From the NCBI GenBank assembly GCA_039621445.1, contig CP154956.1:35375437-35439436 (forward strand): a DNA stretch of 64,000 nucleotides. The letters are read 5' to 3'. Positions within the stretch are counted from its first letter, which is position 1. Each line of letters starts with the position of its first letter. This DNA comes from Euglena gracilis. Lineage: Eukaryota; Euglenida; Euglenophyceae; Euglenales. The translations under genes and the position numbers were made by a program. This document shows, in pieces, positions 55,823-64,000 of this stretch. Under the pieces are notes generated by a model. It worked only from the letters and a program-made list of their open reading frames with translations, made no database searches and was not told the origin of the DNA.

Positions 55823-58800
55823 GGGTGCGTGTGGGTGTGGGTGTGTGTGTGTGTGTGACCCAAACAATTAAAAATATAAATAATAAATAAAAAATATTGA
55901 AATTAAATATATAAAATTAAGTATAAATATACAAGATTTTTATATATAATGTATATGTATGATATTTGAAATTTGAAATATTCTTTTTTCTAAATATTTA
56001 TGTTTATAGTTTATTTGTATGCTGCATACTTTCATGGTTTACATGCGCTGATATTAACAAAAAAGGTGTCCCAAAAAAGAAAAAAACCAGGTGTTTATGG
56101 CTTGCCAGGGACAATTTTTTTCCAGGACATTCAAATTTATAAGAAAACTGCAAATTCGGCTGATGAAATCGAAGCACTCCACTGCCCCTGGGCACCAACT
56201 GCTTAGCTGCTGGTTGCATGTATAGCATATGAACCGGGGTGTGAGTGGGGTGGGGTCGGGCAAGAGGGTGGCGAGGGTGGTCTGGGTTTAGGCTGAGTTT
56301 TGCCACAGGGTTTAAATTAGGTATAAATGGGGATGGGGTTGGGTGTGATGTCGTTCAGGGGGTGGAGGGGCAGGGCGGGGGCCGAGACTCCATTTTTTTT
56401 GTTGCGCAATTCCACAGCACAGACGGGGGGAGGGGCAGCCCCAGCCGGCGGCCCCGGCCCAGGCGGGACGATCCGCTCCACGATGCGCTCCACCTCCACC
56501 GGCTGCTGGACCACCTTCTCCACCGTCACCACCTTCTCCACCACCTTCTCCACCGTGACGGGCCGCACCTTCACCCGGTGCTGCACCACCCGCCCCGCCC
56601 CCTCCCCAGCATGGGGGTCCTGGGCAGGGAGGCCGGGCCCCAAACCAACGCAGGGTACTGTGAGCCACAAAATGGTGTTCTTGTTTGTGTGTGCTGTGTG
56701 TGTGTGTGTTGTGTGCGCGCGCGCGCGTCTGTGTGTGTGTGTGTTGTGCGCGCGCGCGTGTGTGTGTGTGCGTGTGTGTGTGTTTGTTGTGTGCTGGGTA
56801 TTGTGGTGTGTGGTGTGTGCTGTGGGGTGTGTGGATGGGATTCGCAGATGGGAGTCGCCCGATGGTCTCCCGCTGATCTGTCAGGCGGAGAGGTCGTCAG
56901 AGCGCACGCCACCAGCATGTCAAAATCATAAACATAGGTCTCATGAAGGCTGTGCCCCCCTCCGCCACGTCTCCCAGTGGTAGACCACCAGCCCCCGGCG
57001 GGGGCCGCCCTGGGCCTCCAACCCCCGCAGCGCCCGCAGCACCTCCCCCCCTTGCTGCCGCAGCTCCTGCAGCTGCCCCGCCACCAGCGCCTTCACCTGG
57101 CCCCAGGCCGCAAACCGGGGGCCCCGCTGTCCGCGGGAGATGGGGGCCACCGCCACGGGGAACCCCGCCGTGCTCCACAGTGGTCGGGGCACCACTGCGA
57201 TACCGTTTTGAACGACTGGCCAAAGACGTGGAATTGGGGCCTCTGGGCGACAGGCACGAGGGGTTGGGTTTTGGGGTTGGGCTGGCGTTCATGCAAAACA
57301 ACAATGACACGGTCACAGGCTCAACCTGCTGTTGACAATTTTTCTGTACTCCTTGCTCGTTTTGAAAATTGTCGGCTCTTCTAAATGCAAACCCGCACCT
57401 TCCTGGGCCACAGGCAGTTTCACACACACCTGCACACTGGACGACATCCGGATCTTTATGCCGATCCCCATCCCATTTTGCTGCCCTGCCAGTCTTCCGT
57501 TATGTCTTTCAGCTCCCGTACTTGCTGTTGGAGGTGGAGGGTGGGGTTAGTGACGGTCCCAGCCACAAGCCCCTGACGACTTACAAATGAACAAAGATCG
57601 CCTGTAAATACGCTGATAACATCGCTGGTGGCCTGAGAAACCCACAGGGAGGGGGGCACACGGCCCAGCCATCCAACGCGGCGTCCTTCGTCCCACTTGT
57701 TTCCTTCAGGGGTTTCCCTTTGGACTTTCGCTTAAAATTTTATGTCCCCCTTTCGCTGATTTCGGCCTGTTGCAGGAGTCCGTTACGGCCAAAGATCCGG
57801 CAGAAATGGCCCAACGACAGCCTCTTCCAGAAAGGGTGAAACTTTTGAGGGGGTTGGACGAAGCGTTTTCCCGCTTCCTTCTCCGCTTCAAACCTTCAAA
57901 CAATTTTGGGAAACGTACGCCGCCTAAGTTTCCCGGCCTGCCCGCCGCACCTCCCGCGCCAGCGCCGCGCTCGCCGCGGGCCGGGCTTTGGCGGCCACGC
58001 CGGCCGGCTCCTCGCCGGGGCCCCGAGGCAGCCCCAGCGCGACCATCCCCGGCAGCCCCCAGGCCTATCGCTCCCCCCCTTGCGTTCGCTGCACTGTGGG
58101 GGAATAAGCCCCCCTGCCCCCATGGATGGGTGAGGCAGGGGAGTGGGAAACATGGGTGGGGCCAGGCTTCTGTTTCCCAACCCCGGGGGGGCAGGGGGGA
58201 GGTGCCTTGTCTATGGGGTGCCTGACCGTAGCAGGCACCCCCGGGCGTGTCCCCCTTTTCTGATTCTTTCCATTCTGACTAGGCTTCTTTGTAAAGAAGT
58301 TCGCACCCCCCCCCCCCCCAGGGGTGGGTGCTATGGGCAGGGGAGTGGGGCATTCTCCCCTTGGGGGGGGTTGGGCTTTGGGTGGGCAGTGCTATAGCAC
58401 CCCCCCCCCCGGCGCCGAAGGCCACAGGGGCCAGAACACGGCCATTTTCAAGGGGAGTTTGCCTGGGTTGGCCGACACCGGGCCCAGGACTGCCCCCCCC
58501 CCCCCCCCCCACAGCAAAAAGGCTGCTACTGTTGGGGCATAAAAAACATGCGGCAACATTGCTGGGATCTACAGTCTGGGGGGGGGAGAACAACGTGGGG
58601 AGAAAATGCGCAGTTCATGGCAATGGAATACACTGGATAACCTGGGAGTCACATCCCCCTGGCCCTCAACACCAATTTTAAGAGCATTCCAGAAGGGGGG
58701 GGATCCCCCGTGCAACCACTAACCGTCTATCCCCCAAAGGGGTCCAGGGGCTGGTCTGCTGGCAGAAATGCTCCTTCTCAGCCAGCTGTGCCTTCAGCAC

Positions 58801-58880
58801 CGCCAAATCCTGCAGCGCCCGTGCGCGGTCGGCCTTTGCTGTCGCCGGCAGAGTGGCTGCCGCCTTGGCCCGTACACAGC
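54393..58880 (-). CDS. Articulin/alveolin-like Val-Glu repeat protein (pellicle or cortical skeleton candidate)
   Basis: Seven candidate exons run right to left: ~58,880-58,740 (coiled coil), ~58,055-57,935, ~57,190-56,990, ~56,589-56,465, ~55,702-55,598, 55,015-54,892 and 54,490-54,393 with TGA. The last four contain dense repeats of VEKVV, VERIVERV and VPVE type, the composition of alveolins and of euglenid articulins, which line the plasma membrane as a skeleton. The C-terminus is a Pro-Ala repeat. The intron between the last two exons has 12-base perfectly complementary ends and joins in frame. The 5' end and the first three exons are less certain; they could belong to a neighbour. Charged-repeat proteins of other function remain possible. 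Confidence 0.65.
54491..54891 (-). other. Non-conventional intron with 12-base complementary ends
   Basis: The intron starts ACC then CGGCCCGGTCTC and ends GAGACCGGGCCG then CGTGC. The two 12-mers are exact reverse complements, offset three bases from the 5' end and five from the 3' end, as in the carbamoyltransferase introns. Length is 401 bases, and removal restores frame (EERLV-RALAAAPVEL). Confidence 0.75.
54892..55015 (-). CDS. Val-Glu repeat exon 3 of 3
   Basis: The exon encodes GRTERVVDRVVEVPVERIV, ERVVTVPVERQVETPV and PEERLV. Units of VPVE-x-I/V-VE are most regular here. It ends one base into a codon, completed by the last exon. Confidence 0.75.
55598..55702 (-). CDS. Val-Glu repeat exon 2 of 3
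   Basis: The exon encodes PEPVPRLVQQLVEVDRVV then ERAVPVEHIVERLVPAR. GGCCTTTT just inside the following intron is complementary to AAAAGGCC just before the next exon, and the join VPAR-GRTERVV is in frame. Confidence 0.7.
55783..55857. repeat. (TG)n microsatellite
   Basis: About 35 TG units between articulin-like exons. Confidence 0.95.
56465..56589 (-). CDS. Val-Glu repeat exon 1 of 3
   Basis: The exon encodes VVQHRVKVRPVTVEKVV, EKVVTVEKVVQQPVEVE and RIVERIVPP. Alternating Val and charged residues in VEKVV/VERIV units are the alveolin and articulin core pattern. Edges are approximate. Confidence 0.7.
56691..56790. repeat. (TG)n with (CG)n interruptions
   Basis: TG units broken by two short CGCGCG blocks, between articulin-like exons. 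Confidence 0.9.
56990..57190 (-). CDS. Possible helical exon of the Val-Glu repeat gene
   Basis: The minus strand encodes AGFPVAVAPISRGQRG, FAAWGQVKALVAGQLQEL, RQQGGEVLRALRGLEAQ and GGPRRGLVVYHWETW. Amphipathic helix composition fits a structural protein. The 3' edge near GAGGCCCAGG is followed by CCCCCGCC, which can pair with GGCGGGG before the next exon. Confidence 0.5.
57935..58055 (-). CDS. Possible Ala/Arg-rich exon
   Basis: The minus strand encodes RGPGEEPAGVAAKARPAA then SAALAREVRRAGRE, with strong third-position G/C and helical composition. No homology is recognised. Both edges are approximate. Confidence 0.45.
58740..58880 (-). CDS. Possible coiled-coil exon upstream of the Val-Glu repeat gene
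   Basis: The minus strand reads RAKAAATLPATAKADRARAL and QDLAVLKAQLAEKEHFCQQ, an Ala/Lys/Glu heptad-like helix with GC-rich codons typical of the other exons. Edges are not resolved. A gap of poly-C and repeats separates it from the next candidate. Confidence 0.5.
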
Positions 58881-59124
58881 GTCCGCGAGTGCGGGGGAAT
58901 GCATGGTATCGCTGGGCACACGTGGGGTCTGAGAAGAGAACCGTGGATGACATTTGTGCCCCTTTGACCCCCCCCCCCCAAACTGCAGCGGGGGTGTGCT
59001 TGTAGCGGACCGCCTTCATTTCCAGCCCAACCCAGTCGATACCCGTTCATTTCCTTTGGAAATACCATCGAAAATGGAGTTGCGCTCGTGGTTGACCGCT
59101 GCCGTTTGGCGGGTGGATGTTCAC

Positions 59125-59305
59125 GGGAGGTTGGGTTGCCGTTGGTTGGGCCGCGGCCCAACCAAAACGGGTTTTTGGTTGGGCCGCGGCCGGCCGCGGT
59201 CCAACCAAAAAAAAATTTGGTTGGGCCGCGGCCGACCGCGGTCGGCCGCGGCCCAACCAAAAACACAAAAATGGTTGGGCCGCGGTCGACCGCGGCCCAA
59301 CCTCC
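59125..59305. repeat. GGTTGGGCCGCGGCC hairpin array, site 2
   Basis: Four units of GGTTGGGCCGCGG and its inverse separated by A-rich spacers. It ends CCTCCCATGACTGTC, the reverse complement of the sequence that precedes sites 1 and 3, so this array is inverted. The degenerate telomere starts 70 bases on. Confidence 0.85.
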
Positions 59306-59375
59306 CATGACTGTCGCAGCAGCACTTTCAGGGTGACCGACTGACTGGGAGACCATACTACAACGGAGGAACCCT

Positions 59376-59588
59376 AAAACCTAACCCTAACCCTAAAACC
59401 TAACCCTAACCCTAACCCTAACCCTAACCCCAACCCTAACCATAACCCTGACCCTTACCCTAACCCTAACCCTAATCCTAACCCTAATCCTAACCCTAAC
59501 CCTGTCCCTAACCTTATCCCTAACCTCAACCCTAACCCTATTTACCCTAACCCTAACTCTAACCCTAACCCTATCCTTATCCTTAACC
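59376..59588. repeat. Degenerate interstitial telomere tract (CCCTAA)n
   Basis: About 35 hexamers of CCCTAA type, with variants such as CCCCAA, CCATAA and CCTTAT. The C-rich strand is on the plus strand, as at a left chromosome end. It is interstitial here, with 4.4 kb of unrelated DNA to its right and genes to its left. Confidence 0.9.
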
Positions 59589-59599
59589 CTATTCAAATA

Positions 59600-59960
59600 T
59601 GAAAGAAAATGACTCAAAACGCGAACGTTGTCGCCCTACGGCCTCCCCCGGGGGGGAGGGTGCCCCCCCCCCCCCCGGACCCCCCCCGCCCAAAATAACA
59701 AAATCCCCTTGTGTTTGCAAGACAAAGATGGCCGAGTCGCGCTTCGTAATGAATGTAGTTTTGTGTGTGCAAGGCAAGGATGGCCGAGTCGCGCTCCCAG
59801 GCTATTGTAAATGCTATGGTTTCATAGAACAGGCCCAAAGAGAAGATATTACCCGAAAGGTGAAAGGTTTCCTCCAGATTATTTCGTCTCTGAAGAAAAA
59901 CGCAGAGGGACTCACTTTTAAATGAATGTTTTCATTTTACTTTTTACAAATACGCCATGG
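59600..59960. other. Short tandem duplication next to the telomere tract
   Basis: AAGATGGCCGAGTCGCGCT occurs at 59.725 kb and again, as AGGATGGCCGAGTCGCGCT, 51 bases later. The plus strand is open for 108 codons, but repeats at its centre and no recognised domain make a gene unlikely. Confidence 0.4.
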
Positions 59961-60087
59961 TTTTGATATTATGTGGAGCCAATTACCAACTGCCACGGAG
60001 AACGTCATCACACTGCACTCTCAGAATAGCAGAGGACGGAGGGAACGGAGTCTGGAAGAGTGGCTTGCAGAACAGTGCTGGGACGGT

Positions 60088-60440
60088 CATGGGAGGTTGG
60101 GCCGCGGTCGGCCGCTCCCGACCGCGGCCCAACCAAAAAAAGGCTTCTGGTTGGGCCGCGGCCGGCCGCGGTCCAACCAAAAAAAAAAAAATGGTTGGGC
60201 CGCGGTCGGCCGCGGCCGGCCGCGGCCCAACCAGAAAAATCATTTTGGTTGGGCCGCGGCCGCTCCCGACCGCGGCCCAACCAAAAAAGGCTTCTGGTTG
60301 GGCCGCGGCCGGCCGCGGTCCAACCAAAAAAAAAAAATGGTTGGGCCGCGGCCGGCTGCGGCCCAACCAAAGGAAGCTAAATTTGGCCGTGGTTGGGCCG
60401 CGGCCGGCCGCGGCCCAACCAAAATCTTGTTTTTGGTTGG
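60088..60440. repeat. GGTTGGGCCGCGGCC hairpin array, site 3
   Basis: About seven units of the same palindromic type with CAAAAAAAGGCTTCTGG and A-rich spacers. Preceded by 59971-60087, which matches window bases 1-119, so the array and its 120-base leader behave as one dispersed element. Confidence 0.85.
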
Positions 60441-61697
60441 AAAAACGGCAGTATCTCGGGCTAGGCGGCGAGTTGCGGGGAAATCAAAATACCGTTAGAT
60501 AGGGCGTTCCAACGTCTTCAATTTAGGTCTCCGGACATTTCATTCCCCACCATTTTTGAGAAAATTCAGAAAAAGTGATTTTTTTTTGAACAAAAAAAAA
60601 GAGCCGAAAACGGCTAAGGCGCACGCAAGCCTGCCGCGCTGTTCTGGGCCGTAAATCGGCAATATTTCAGGCTAGGCGGGGAGTTGTGGGGAAATTAAAA
60701 TACCGGCAGATTTTAAGGGCTTCAATTTAGGTCTCCGGACATTTCCTTTGCTTTTGCTTCATTTTCGAGATATCTTGGAAACATCGATTTTTTGCCCCCC
60801 AAAGCGGCCCAAAATGGCCCCTGAAATGGGCCAAAATGGGCCGAAAAATGGTCATAACTCGGGCAACACGAAGAGTTGGGGGAAAAGTAAACCATGGTTG
60901 GATAGGGCATTCCAAGGGCTTCGTTTTTGCTCTCCGGACATTTTCTTTGATCTTGCTTCATTGTCGAGATATTTTGGAAAAATCGATTTTTTGACCCCAA
61001 AAACGGCCCCAAAACACACCCCAAAATGGCCGTTTTGGGCCGCAAAAGTGCGCCAGAACACGGGCCAGGCGTGTCGGCGGCCAAAACGGCGAATGGGGGG
61101 GTGATAGAGGGCCTCCAGGGGTACATTTCGTCAGACCGACATTTCCGGAAATAATAATTTACGTTTTCTCGAGATATTTTCTAAAAATCGATTTTTTAAC
61201 CGATTTTTGGACCCCGGCGAAATGGCAGAGTCGGAAGAGGGGGGGCAATCCTACCCAGTTTGGACCCCTTTGCGCGTGAATAACTTGGGTCTGGCGGGGA
61301 GTTGTAGGTCATATGGCGGTGATTCGGAAACTAGAAATCCAGTCGCTCGCGACTGAAAAAAAATTCCAGGAACCGGGCCGGGGTCATGGTGATAATCCGT
61401 GGTTTTCACGGTCTACTCAGGGGCAGGGGGGGGGAGGGGGGCTTCTACCCCCCCCCCTTTTCCCCGGGGGTAAGCTTCGCTCTTACTCTAAAGAGGTAAG
61501 AGCTCAGCGACTCCCCCTGACCCCCCTGCCATGGAATTCCATCTCCAGCACATACCTCGAGAGGCTGCCGCCTAGCCTGGTTAAACTTGCCCCCCATTTC
61601 TGTTCTTACTTCAACCTTCAGCTTGGTTGCAGGTGCCATCCACCTCTGGAGATGCACATCAGTGGTCGTTGGACAGGGTGGGGGTATTCCCCCAACG

Positions 61698-61763
61698 GTT
61701 TCTGGGGATACCTCCAAACCGTTGGGGGAATTCCCCCAACGGTATGGAGGTATCCCCAGAAAC
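61698..61763. repeat. 66-base palindrome centred on GAATTC, copy 2
   Basis: Same palindrome in the second duplicate. Confidence 0.9.
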
Positions 61764-61870
61764 GGGTCAAGCTTCGCGTTGACCATTTTTCAGCCAACGT
61801 TTCGGCATCTCTCGCACTTTCGCACGGTGCCCCAACACCGTTCAGAACCGTTGGCCCGCCAGCCCTCCGG

Positions 61871-62031
61871 CGGGAGGGCTACCCGACCCAACCGACCCGG
61901 CGGCCAGCACCAGCATCTCCTCCACGCGGCGCTTCACCGCCTCGCTGCGTCCCCGCGCCGCGTCGTCCACCAGCGGGTCCACCGCCAGCCGCGAGGCCGC
62001 CGGCACTGCCGCCTCCACCGGCCCCAGACCC
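61871..62031 (-). CDS. Isolated exon in duplication copy 2, unidentified
   Basis: This is the second copy of the exon at 52.1 kb, with the same open frame (SRLAVDPLVDDAARGRSEA). Since both copies are intact, either the gene is duplicated or one copy is a stranded exon. Confidence 0.45.
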
Positions 62032-62285
62032 CCGGCATACCCAGGGGCGGGAGAGAGGGGGGACAGGCCCACCCCAACCTCCCCCACCCCCGGGGAAGCG
62101 GTCCCCCGGCAGGTTGGCCGGCCCCCGGGACTCTGACAGGTTTCCGGGGTGGGGCTTCGAATTCCAGCGGAGTTAGACCCTGACAGGTTGGCTGGCATCG
62201 GGAACCCTGGCACCTTCCTATGTTGCGCCAGGTTGGACAGTGCTGGGGGCCCTGACAGTTTCCCAGGCGGGACCCTGACTATACA

Positions 62286-62388
62286 AATTGTGGGCTATTC
62301 CCCGTATTCAGGGCGTATAACGGGTCAAGGGCGCCTGCGGCGCCCTTGACCCGTTATACGCCCTGAATACGGGGAATAGCCCACAATT
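62286..62388. repeat. Perfect 50-base-arm hairpin, copy 2
   Basis: Identical to the copy at 52500. Both arms are unchanged in both duplicates. Confidence 0.95.
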
Positions 62389-62393
62389 ATTCT

Positions 62394-63425
62394 GTAACCG
62401 TGAATAGAAAAGCCCGGCGCCTGCCCTGTTTCCGTTCTGTGTGCTTCACGCCATGTTTTCGGGCATTTTTTTCCTTTTTTTTACCCAAAAATCCTATTCA
62501 CGAAAATATACCCTGTTTTTCGTGAATATGTATTCACGAAAATATATTCTCGTAAATTGAAAATATGGCATGTTTATTTTTTGATAGAAACAGGTCTGTG
62601 GAAATGGTGTCCAAATGACCCAAAGCATACCCACATAATACCGCTGGTCCTGGAAAACGAGAAATGGGCGTTAGGACAAGTTATTGGGGGGCACTTTCGG
62701 GGGGGGGACTGGGCGCCGAAGGCGCACCCCACCCCCCAAAAGACCCCCACAATGCTTGGCCTGACGCCGATATTCGCTTTAGAGCCTAACGGATAACAGA
62801 GTGTCGGTATTTTATGCACATTGCTTGTGTTGTTCCTCAGTCTGTTCTTGCAAAAATGGCGAAGAAAGTTGCAAACACCATGGACCGAATGTTGCCACAA
62901 CCCCCAAAAATTGCTGAATTTTTGGCCACAATCCAAAAAACGCCACCTTGTGTCTGCTGCCCCCACCTGCGCCCGATGTGGTGTGGTTGTTCCCATGCGT
63001 TCCCCGTGTCGTGATATGAATCGTGTGCAATGTGACGTGTGCTCCTTGTCTTACCATTGGCGTTGCGTGAATTTGTGCCACGAGCCCAAACATGGGTCGT
63101 GCAAACCCCGTTAATGTGTCTCCTTCTGATCATCCACAACATTGTGCTGTCACTTCGTCACTTCCCCGTGTGTTGTTCTGTCAGCTGTTTGCTCTGATTC
63201 TGTTTCAAAGCAATCAGTTTTCTTGTATCAGATGTTCCTTTTTCATGTTTAGGCTTTTGGGTTTCATTTCAGTTAAAATTCCTATTCACGAAAATATGCC
63301 CTGTGTTCGTGAATACCTATTCATAAAAAACAGGGCATATTTTCGTGAAATTGAAAATATGCCCTGTTTTCCGTGTTCACACCCACGAAAAACAGGGCAG
63401 GCGCCGGGCCTCTATTCACGGTTAC
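62394..63425 (+). mobile_element. TIR element with PHD-like zinc-finger reading frame, copy 2
   Basis: A second copy with the same ends, inside the duplicated segment. Small differences from copy 1 lie in the left internal repeats and the C/G runs (about 62,545-62,585 and 62,700-62,735). Confidence 0.75.
62821..63114 (+). CDS. PHD-like zinc-finger protein inside the TIR element, copy 2
   Basis: Same reading frame as at 53034, without differences in the zinc-finger part. Both copies staying open is explained by recent duplication rather than necessarily by selection. Confidence 0.5.
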   Translation: MLVLFLSLFLQKWRRKLQTPWTECCHNPQKLLNFWPQSKKRHLVSAAPTCARCGVVVPMRSPCRDMNRVQCDVCSLSYHWRCVNLCHEPKHGSCKPR

Positions 63426-64000
63426 AAGCTCTTGGGTGTGACTGTTTCCCGGGATGGGGGGGGGCAGATGCAGACCGAGGGATCCCCTCCAAAAAAAAAT
63501 GCGGCGGGTGCCACATTGTTGGGCAGCCAGATCCGACAGCCGGACAATCCGGATGTGCCCACTTGCTTTTGTTCCTGTTGCATGCCGCCCTGCTGTTAGA
63601 GGGCCATGCCATCCGAGGGCCCCCTTGCACCCCAGCTGCCGGCAGTACTGTGTCCGGTCAGCTTTCCAACCAATCGACATAGCCTGCCAAACTTTGTCCA
63701 TAAGCTGCGGGGGGCAGGGGTTCACTTAAGGACCTCCCGTTGCCCGGCAGGGGTCCCGTGAGCCGGCTGAAAAAAAGGTGCTGGCTGGACACCCCGGGGG
63801 GGGGGGAGCTGGACCCGGCGGGGACCCCAAAAATGTCTGAAAGAGCCCAAATCCAGCTGGGTTGGCCGTTTTCAGCCAAAATGTGGAGGTGAAAAAACCA
63901 AAAACCACCCCAAAAACGCCATTTTTGGCCATTTTTGACCCCCTTTTCAGTCCAGCCTGGCTTTGTCTGGATGGCCCGAACTTAATTTCTGCGGACCCCG

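Larger units (their letters stand above)
60451..64000. repeat. Direct duplication, copy 2, running off the window
   Basis: Second copy of 50674-54219 in the same orientation. The left junction differs: copy 2 follows the GGTTGGGCCGCGGCC hairpin array, copy 1 follows a 165-base satellite. The right end is not visible. Confidence 0.95.

Noticed and set aside
57600-57640. KYADNIAGG, similar to a reverse-transcriptase YADD box
   Set aside because: Asn replaces the second Asp and the frame is closed just upstream; too short.
59926-60502. Frames rich in GRGRPRPNQKK over the hairpin arrays
   Set aside because: Produced by the GGTTGGGCCGCGGCC repeats in several frames and both strands.

Overview
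This window is nuclear DNA from a gene-poor, intron-rich protist. The best guess is a euglenozoan (euglenid or diplonemid); this is inference from four observations. (1) Coding exons are 60-160 bases long and separated by introns of 0.3 to about 7 kb packed with microsatellites and hairpin repeats. (2) Many introns do not begin GT and end AG. Their two ends are complementary, often with CAG near +4 to +6 and CTG near -8 to -6, the geometry described for non-conventional introns of Euglena. Ordinary GT-AG introns occur in the same genes. (3) A degenerate TTAGGG-type tract is present. (4) One gene encodes Val/Glu-rich repeats like those of pellicle articulins and alveolins. Bacterial features (operons, ribosome binding sites) are absent.

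All recognised genes read on the minus strand. From right to left: an articulin/alveolin-like repeat protein (about 58.9-54.4 kb, last exon with stop resolved); isolated exons at 52.1 kb (duplicated at 61.9 kb), 49.05 kb and perhaps 48.8 kb; a complete 15-exon O-carbamoyltransferase (46,978 to 29,964, about 520 residues spread over 17 kb, with an N-terminal membrane anchor); an alpha-helical, Arg/Glu/Ala-rich protein beginning at 27,941; and a scattered exon series from about 16 kb to the left edge whose best part (6.1-2.9 kb) joins in frame but was not identified.

Non-genic DNA makes up well over 90% of the window. It holds long (CA)n/(TG)n arrays; a 3.3-kb tract of almost only G and T (16.38-19.68 kb); an internally deleted hAT transposase with 10-base minisatellites (19.7-21.0 kb); AT-rich simple repeats (36.6-40.3 kb); hairpin arrays of a GGTTGGGCCGCGGCC unit at three sites; several dispersed inverted-repeat families; a degenerate interstitial telomere tract (59.4 kb); and a direct duplication of about 3.5 kb (50.67-54.22 and 60.45-64.0 kb). 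The duplication carries a terminal-inverted-repeat element encoding a PHD-like zinc finger, a 101-base hairpin and a 66-base palindrome.

The most interesting observation is the intron system. Joining exons at the complementary ends restores the reading frame and family motifs repeatedly, in three different genes. Exon edges are hand-derived; those marked approximate may be off by a few bases.
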